A stretch of DNA of 64,000 nt, from positions 3,162,001 to 3,226,000 of the forward strand of contig OX388312.1 of assembly GCA_947579605.1 (NCBI GenBank), read 5' to 3'. This stretch comes from Athripsodes cinereus. Lineage: Eukaryota > Arthropoda > Insecta > Trichoptera > Leptoceridae. A program made the translations under genes and the position numbers. Shown piece by piece: positions 56,799 to 64,000 of the stretch (within the stretch, counting starts at the first letter, position 1; each line of letters starts with the position of its first letter). The notes beneath the pieces are model-generated. The model had not been told where the DNA came from and did not search any database. It saw nothing but the letters and a program-made list of their open reading frames with translations.

Positions 56799-56945
56799 CA
56801 ATGTGTCGTGGTTAGATGGAAGAAATCACTTTATAGTGATAATCTCGCCACTGCACATCGTCTTAGTTTTTAAAATTTTTATACTATTTTGTTAACACTG
56901 TAATGTAATGATGATGTGCAAGAAGAATAAATAAATAAATAAATA
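56799..56945 (+). repeat. LINE/SINE 3' end, copy 2 of 2
   Basis: TCAATGTGTCGTGGTTAGAT, GATAATCTCGCCACTGCACA, GTAATGATGATGTGCAAGAA and a clean AATAAATAAATAAATAAATA tail. Same orientation as copy 1 and about 3 kb from it. Confidence 0.65.
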
Positions 56946-57063
56946 ATATTTTAATATTATTTTATTGATATAGATATACCAATTGGATACTATTTCGTAA
57001 CACTTTTATTTCAATAGTAAGGATTTGTTAAATGTCTCATACACGAGATTTTACGAATAGGTA

Positions 57064-57108
57064 CCTACCTGTTATTTACAGGATTTTCGAAAACTTGCAG
57101 ACAAGTAT
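57064..57108 (+). repeat. Family A repeat, 3' scrap
   Basis: CCTGTTATTTACAGGATTTT and CGAAAACTTGCAGACAAGTA match the family block CCTGCTTTTTACAGGACACT and CGAAAACTTACAGAAAAGAG. Confidence 0.5.
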
Positions 57109-59169
57109 TATAATATGCCGAATACAAAATTTTCTTTGCTTGAGTTTGAAACTAAATGTATCTATGCTGTTCATTTCTAAGATTTAATCTTTCGTTGTAA
57201 GCATAAAATATAATTTTTATTTTTATATACTTACATAAATTTCGTCTCGATAGACTGACTGATTTTTTTGTTGGTGTTGTTCTTGTGTTTTCATTTATAT
57301 GACAAAAGTCTTCCTCCTGTGTGTGTTTTTTTTTAATTGATAATCTAACGGCTGTATCTGATTTAATATCTGTAATTATAATTCTTTTGACGTATTTATT
57401 TTTATGTACGAAAAAGCTTTTTAAAGGCTGTTAATGAATGAATGAATTAATAAAGAAATAAATAATGCGATGTCTGCGTCGTTGCATTTAAAAGTTTAAT
57501 TTTTTTCGAATAACTGCGTTACCCCTAATTTGTTAAAAATCATTCTAAAACAGAAAATAAATTTAAAAAATTGAAAATCAAGTTGACTTACATTACATAA
57601 ACAATAAATCTATAAATTTGGCATTATAATGAAAAAATAACATGTGTACAATGTACGTGTATGTACTAATATTTGCCAGAAAGTGTATGTCATAACTAGT
57701 CGTAAATATGGATATAATTATAGGTTTAACCGAGTATACTATGTGATAATCTACACAAAAATATTATAGCCCGTTCGTATATATGTATAGAAATGTCCTC
57801 AAAGTACTCCGTAATTTGAAAAGACAGAGGTAAAATAATACACTCTATACGGGGTCTCATCCTCTGGACTAGGTTTTGGGCTAAAAACGTTTTATTTATT
57901 TAGTTTTATACATGTTGAATAAATTTATAAAAAATAAATCAATATTTTCTTTCACTGCACAGTTGGAGCAAGATGAGAACAACAATTTACTGACGAAAAA
58001 AAAATACCTGTATACACAGGAATCTAATTATAATATTTACATAATTAGTCAATTGATCAAATAATTGGAAGACAAATGAAAATAGTAGAGAGACGATTAT
58101 AGAATGTCAATTATAAAATTAAGTAAAATATGTCAAAAATATAAACTTGTAATAGGTTAAGGAGTTGTCAAGTAGATGGAAGAGAATTTTTTTTTTTTTT
58201 TAAGAAATGTAATGAATAATGTATTGAAATGTCAAAGTATGAATTTTTATTAGGTTAAGATGTCAACAAATAAAATAGAAAAATTTCAATTACATATCAA
58301 TGAAGGAATAACCGACTTAAAAATAATTTACTTCTTGACAAAAATCTTAGTGTTATTAGATTTGCATGAAAATTAAATATTTTGTTGATAATTTAACAAT
58401 AGAACATGGTCATAGAACTGTCAAAAGTATTTGAATTAGGTATTGCCAGTTTTTGAATAATACCTACTTGTGCTATCTACAAGTGTTAATTTATTGATTT
58501 GATATTTATTTCCTAAGCGAAGTCTGGTTGGACTACTCTAGTATAATAATAATTTATTCAAACGCTTTCTTTCTACACACCCGGTAGGTATATACTACAG
58601 GGTAACCCACATTCGCATTATTATTTATGTTATCACATTACACACAATACAAAATAATGTATGTACTACTTATATAAAGGCAGGTACAGCGTACTTGAAT
58701 TTGATAAATATCTTAATTAAAAGTGTTGCAAATATTTTAGGAATAATATCGTTTACTTAAAATAACATTGAAATTAATGTGTGTAATTAAATAATAAATA
58801 AAACATTAGTTTAATAGGCTGCAAGGCGTTAATAAATAAAACTTTATTGGCAAATAATAAAAAAAAACATAAGAAAGACTTACAATAGCTTTTGCATATT
58901 TTAACAGCCAAAACCTTGTAACATAAACGAGATTCGGATTATTGTACAAAAAACAAAAGAAATTTTTCCCATATATCCACACAAAAAGTAGCTGGCGGAC
59001 TTACTTACTATATATTTTTTTTAAATGACTACCACACTAGCCATAAAGCTGTGTTGTGGCAGAAAAACAGTAGACTTTTCCTGTCAGACAATAATAAAAG
59101 TAAATAAACAAAAAAATTAACGTAAACAATTAGTCAGTGGATGATTTAGACATTTAGAGTATAAGTCGG
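57109..59169. other. AT-rich non-coding
   Basis: A LINE-type tail may lie at 57405-57465 (AAAGGCTGTTAATGAATGAA, TGAATTAATAAAGAAATAAA). No gene. Confidence 0.35.
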
Positions 59170-59395
59170 AAGGTGAGTTCGAAAACGTACTGCAAGTAAT
59201 AAAGTTGCTGAGTAACCTCTTCGTGTCAATAGAAAAAATAGGATATTCAGTATGGGTGGCATTCCTCATCGCTGAATAAAAGATGTTAATTGTTTTATAC
59301 GTTAGGTTTTTACGAACACCTTCCCTTTACATGACACTCGAAAACTTACAGAAAAAAGTGGAAAGCACATCCTATACCGAGAACTTCACGGGGTA
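59170..59395 (+). repeat. Family A repeat, near-complete copy
   Basis: Blocks: ACTGCAAGTAATAAAGTTGC, GATATTCAGTATGGGTGGCA, CCTCATCGCTGAATAAAAG, CGAACACCTTCCCTTTACAT, GACACTCGAAAACTTACAGA and GAGAACTTCACGGGG. It ends about 25 bp before the R1-clade tail. Confidence 0.7.
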
Positions 59396-59421
59396 TGACA
59401 ATCACCTGCAATAATTATTAT

Positions 59422-59490
59422 TGAAGGAGACCCACCGACCACCCAGATACCGCAGAAGTGCGGACTTCCATTTATCCGAAATTCCACACA
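59422..59490 (-). mobile_element. Short 3' tail of an R1-clade element
   Basis: Plus-strand GAAGGAGACCCACCGACCAC, CCAGATACCGCAGAAGTGCG and GACTTCCATTTATCCG align base by base with GAAGAAAGATCCACCACACA, CCCGGATACCTCAGGAGTCT and AACTCCTACTTATCCG at the 3' end of the element at 2.2 kb. It is inserted in the same orientation and truncated after only about 70 bp. The terminal hairpin is kept, with a compensatory base-pair change. The match is clear but imperfect, so it is a related subfamily. Confidence 0.7.
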
Positions 59491-59524
59491 TAACAAATCT
59501 TTATAAGAAGTTAGTTTTGTGGAA

Positions 59525-59580
59525 AAAATAGTAAAGCTAAACATCATTCACTGTGTTGGGTGTTTAGGTAGTAAAATTCC
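59525..59580 (-). repeat. Family C repeat next to foldback
   Basis: Minus strand ATGGAATTTTACTACCTAAA and CACCCAACACAGTGAATGAT match the blocks at 13.8 and 27.9 kb. As at 27.9 kb it directly borders a foldback element. Confidence 0.6.
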
Positions 59581-59692
59581 ATGATGAAATTAAAAACAAG
59601 TGAATGACAACATCCTTTGAAGGTAAAAGACGTCTCTCTCTGAATAAAAATCAACGTATTGGAAAACAAAAAAATGTTTTTGATTCCATCAT
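59581..59692. mobile_element. Small foldback/MITE with ATGATGRAATYAAAAACA ends
   Basis: 112 bp; the left end ATGATGAAATTAAAAACA and the right end, inverted, ATGATGGAATCAAAAACA agree at 16 of 18 positions. The interior GACGTCTCTCTCTGAATAAA links it to the larger foldback at 27.7 kb. Confidence 0.6.
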
Positions 59693-62600
59693 AGAACGGA
59701 TAACTTTATTCATGAAAAACTTCTAGATAGTGCTAAGGCGATCAATATGTACCGACATTAATAGATTGTACGTATATTCAACAACTGGCTGCGCTCCGTT
59801 TGACTGAGAACTAGTATGAAAGATTGACATTGATTGATAATACGTTGTACGATCGTGTGCTGGCGGCTTTATTGTATTCCTGTATCGGGTTTCATAACAC
59901 CACATAACAACATACAACATAATGAAATAATATTGTACTCGTATACAATGATATTAGTAGTGTAGAACATTGTTCTCACTACTAACCTACCACAACATAA
60001 CGGTACAGCTACGTAAAGTAATGAAAATATTATTATTATGCTACCTTTGTAAGTATGTAATACATTTTATCATATTATCATTGTTTATAAATAGATCCGA
60101 GTAAGTCCTACTCACCGGTAACTTTAGAACTATCAGAACATTTTGAAGTGATCCAAACCGCTAAAGTGTATAACTACCTACATACTATAACTGAAGTATT
60201 TTATACTATGGGGAAATAACGTCAAGTTATTATTTTAATTTATAAAAAAATGCTGTTCGAATTTTCACATTAGGTTTACCACCCTTCTTGAAAGTCTCGG
60301 ACTAACTGCAAGTAATAAACACGCGGATAGCCCAATCCGTGCAAATCAAAAAATAATATAACCAGATGGGTGTCAATTGATTCCAGCGCTTGTTGTGATG
60401 AAAGCTGTCATCTGAAAGATAACCTTGTTATATTATGCACTTAAGTTATAAATTATTGTCTGTTTTGTGATTTTAATATGTAATAAATTTAACTTAATTA
60501 AAAAATATAATAACATAGGTATTATTTATCACATCTCTTAAGTCTTCAAACCTCAATTATTAACTAAAGTTTACAATTCGCAGAAACGCAATAACGAAAC
60601 GAAACTCAATTATAATTTAACTGCAGTTAGTTTTTTCTTCTGTTGAATGAATTTCTGGCATCTCTGTCTGACTTTCAGACCCATCGTTGCAGGCCTTCTC
60701 TATTAGATTTATGTCTTGTGTGGCCTGGCTGAGCCTCTAGTCGTGGTCAATATATTGCAATAATTTAACGTCTTTATGGTCCTATGTAGATACTGATAAT
60801 AATAATAATACTATGCATTTGTTGCATTGTTTAACCCACGCGATCCCTCTATCATAAACAAGTATGTAAACTAACCACATACATACGATATTACATATTT
60901 AACTATAATATATAAAACTTTCATCAGGTGAAGAGAATCGTTGGTTTCATATTATGTAATCCATACAATTAAATTAATAACATCTACTTGTAATCATAGG
61001 TTATCCATTTAATCAAAAGACTTCAATAGTATAGGCTAAAAATTCAATAGAAATATTGGTAATGCAGTAAATTTGGTTCAACAAGGTTCCTTTTTTACTT
61101 CGTCAAGCATAAGGATGTACAATACTTTCGTCTGTAAATTTATAACTTCCGTATTGGAGCGAGACACGCTATTACTATCTAAATGCAATGGAGTGAAACT
61201 GTAAACGCTTGTTATCTTATTACTAATTTTAGAACATATTTTCTGAAATAAATTGTTGGTATTGCGTTATTAGCTAAAAAGTAAAGGTATTTGATTCCAT
61301 GAAAATATTCAGGAACACGGTAATACATGGTGAATGCATTTACTTTCAAGTGATTACCTGAAGAAACTAATTGAATTGAAAGAAAGTATTTTTACGTTTT
61401 CTATTGTTAATAAGAGACGTCATTCTGATTCTACAAAATTTTATTAAAAGCACAATGTCGTATTAAATATGAACAAAAATTTTGGCAATGAAATAAATTA
61501 TTTTTCACAGAGGGATATTTACCGAAGAGCTTGTTACTAAAAATGCTGAAAGATTTTCGTTTCAAAGGTTTACTACAAACCATGAATAGGTACTTTCTCT
61601 AGTTATTCAGTCCATATTACTACTCGTACGTATCATATACGTGCTACAAGGAAAGTAAGCTATGGGTTCTTTTAGTTCATGGGTCACTTCATAGTTTATA
61701 GTTACGAGTGCTATGCGGTTGTATATGCTTCAATGTTGAACTTCAAAATGCACTAGTCATGTACTTTTAATATCAACAGCATATGTACACCCAACATCAA
61801 AACGTGTAATAATTTCAAAACATAAAATACCTTTAAAAGACCGTTCCTATTTTTATATTTTATAACTCATGGTCCAGACAATAAGTATCTAATATTGTCA
61901 TGAGCTGAAACACTTTTATTCAGAAATTTACTCTTTGAAAAACTCTAGATGAAATTCTTACCTCTTTATAGGTAACTGTTCAAAAATTGTGAAGTTGAAC
62001 TTCTGCGGTGATACTTTATGAAGATGAATCTTTTGACGTACCTGAAACAAAGATAATTTCATAATTAATATAACATTAAAACTGAAATTCAGACAAACTA
62101 TATTTAAAAATATAGGTTAATCAGTGTAGGGAAACTTGATTACTTTGAATATACGCGAAGTCCCCAGAATATATTGTGTCTTTCAATCTTATCTCCACGT
62201 TTTTTTTTTGAACAGTAAAAAGCACACACAATAAAAAATATCATATGTAACTCTATATTTGTACACAACAACCACAATTTTTTTATACAGTACACATGTG
62301 GCACCGATATAAAAATATCAGCCATCGACGTTTCTCAGATTACTCGTTTTTTGAACTACCTATGTACTTCTTGATTCTTCAAATAATTTTTATTTGTTTT
62401 CGAATCATACTACCTACTTATTAAAATATATTCATATAACGTAACAAAGCAGTTGTACTAGGTATCATAATAATCGCTTTTAGTACCAAAGCATAATATT
62501 ATGTCAAAAGTTTCTCCTTACAACTGTCATTATTCTAGCGGTGTGATAGCAGTTTATAATAGCGATAACACGCTTACATATTATTAATACATTTTGCGAT

Positions 62601-64000
62601 GACGTAGCGCTCGAGTCTAAAATTTATACATTTACTGACATAACAAGGAGTAATATGCAACGATAATATAATTTTGTTAAAATTAGCAGTGCTTTGAAAA
62701 TATTCATCACTGCTATTTTCAGTAACGGTTCTGAAGTCACAGGTAATATTCTATGTCATTGAAACGCCGTAACAGAAATGTGAAAAAAAATCACTTAAAT
62801 TGTCTGTATGAACATAAAAGCTTTAGATTTGTATGTCAAGAAAACGTTTTACTTATTTATTTACAATCTAAAAGAACACAAACACTAAATATGACTAAAT
62901 TTAATAGAGATGTTTTTGTGAAACGTTGTCAGTCCACATGAAGGCCCAGGTTCAGAGCTCACCAAAAGGAACGTCAAGAACTAAAAGGATAAGACGAAAA
63001 GCTATAGTAATTTGATAGATATAGTTCTTAGAAAACCCTACATCAACTCAAAACTGTCTGGTTGGAAGAAGTTGATTTCCTGTGTACAAAAATGATCTGA
63101 AAAAGATATATAAATTAACAAAAAAAAAAAACAAGCAACGAATATTATTTCTAACAATGTTATCCCAAAGCGTAGTCCGATTATAATAAAAATCCTTTTA
63201 AATCACAGCTCCAGTGTAACCTTACTGTTATTTTTACAAGTCTATTATAAGGTTTATTCTAACATAAAACACTTCATTGGATAAGTAATTCGCTTTGTAA
63301 ACTATCTCAACTGAGACATGAGTGACTGGTAGACTTTAGGGCATAACTCATTTCATGGAAGTTACTTATACCGCAGCCTAGGGAAGTGAAACACGAGGGG
63401 AAACTATATCAAGCCTATATACATGTATCTAGTAAATAATACAACAAGAGCTTACAGCCTGAAGCTTTTTCTTGTACCAACTATGTTTCATAGACGTGAA
63501 AGCAGGTATAGGTGAGCACTTAATGTTGATAAAGTTTAAGAGCTTATGAAGAAGTTTGAGAATGCTTAAAATGCACTATTAATCGTGAGAGCAATTAAAA
63601 GTTTTGATACCAGTTTCATACAACACGTTCAAACAATGAATTCAGTACTTGTTAGAACACTTTCGTCTAATATTCATTCATTCATTCATACCACTTGTGG
63701 AGATACCGTGATAGTAGGTGTAGACATAGGTATAGAAATATTTTATGCACTGTTAGCATTATCAAATCCAAGAACTTGTTTACCAACATAGATATTTCAA
63801 TTTACTTAAACTGGTAATAAACATTAAACGCGGGATGACAGATATTTCAGTTTATAATATTTTCACAGCTTCCTTATAATTTTGCTAGTTGTGCATTTTA
63901 AAAGCAACAAACATTGAACATTTGAGGAAATATTTTTTTTACAATTATTGCTACTGGCAAAGTGTTCCATGAAATTAAAAATGAGGTTAATCCAGTTAGT
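59693..64000. other. AT-rich non-coding right end
   Basis: A short scrap at about 60285-60340 (GGACTAACTGCAAGTAATAA, ACACGCGGATAGCCC) recalls the start of the family A copy at 59.17 kb. Short open frames at 62753-62941 and 63585-63791 resemble no family I know. No gene is supported. Confidence 0.35.

Overview
The window looks like a lepidopteran (moth or butterfly) nuclear genome segment. It is AT-rich and gene-poor, with no operons, compact genes or Shine-Dalgarno logic. The word TAGGTACCTA recurs throughout, and the sequence is packed with eukaryotic transposons: LINEs, MITE-type foldbacks, tRNA-like SINE heads and a minisatellite. The order assignment is an inference from repeat style, not from a marker gene.

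Left part (1-37.5 kb): the main feature is a 5'-truncated but otherwise well-preserved R1-clade non-LTR retrotransposon on the minus strand (2206-6431). It keeps the C-terminal part of ORF1 with zinc knuckles, a full-length uninterrupted ORF2 (endonuclease, reverse transcriptase and C-terminal CCHC motif, 1053 aa) and a 528-bp 3' UTR. A 13-bp direct repeat flanks it. Around it lie many small TE relics: an RTE-clade tail with a 16-bp target-site duplication at 13.1-13.3 kb, a degraded LINE with a C-terminal reverse-transcriptase segment at 20.2-20.9 kb, LINE C-terminal relics at 9.5, 22.1-22.7, 32.0 and 36.8 kb, a hAT-type MITE with an 8-bp duplication at 33.3-33.7 kb, and several other foldback elements.

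Middle part (37.5-41.5 kb): one convincing cellular coding segment lies on the minus strand (38206 to 37585). It is GC-rich, opens with a good initiator ATG and ends at a plausible splice donor, so it is best read as the first coding exon of a leftward-transcribed gene. Much of 1-37.5 kb could then be its intron. I could not identify the protein. Upstream sits a nine-copy, 52-bp tandem array (39441-39908) with a four-monomer higher-order pattern. The array grew out of a member of an unclassified dispersed repeat, here called family A, that occurs at least fifteen times in the window.

Right part (41.5-64 kb): mostly non-coding. It holds a 1.57-kb segment bounded by 29-bp perfect inverted repeats with a mariner-like transposase remnant, a poly(A)-tailed retrocopy end, two GC-rich islands with core-promoter-like words (46.0 and 54.9 kb), two copies of one LINE 3' end, an RTE-like C-terminal relic, and a 70-bp tail of a relative of the 2-6 kb R1-clade element. 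I found no tRNA, rRNA, CRISPR or bacterial-type system, and no clearly new multi-gene system. The most informative novelties are repeat-biological: the seeded higher-order minisatellite, the covarying 3'-terminal hairpin of the R1-clade element, and a shared CTGAWGATG-stem-CGAAA motif in foldback elements.
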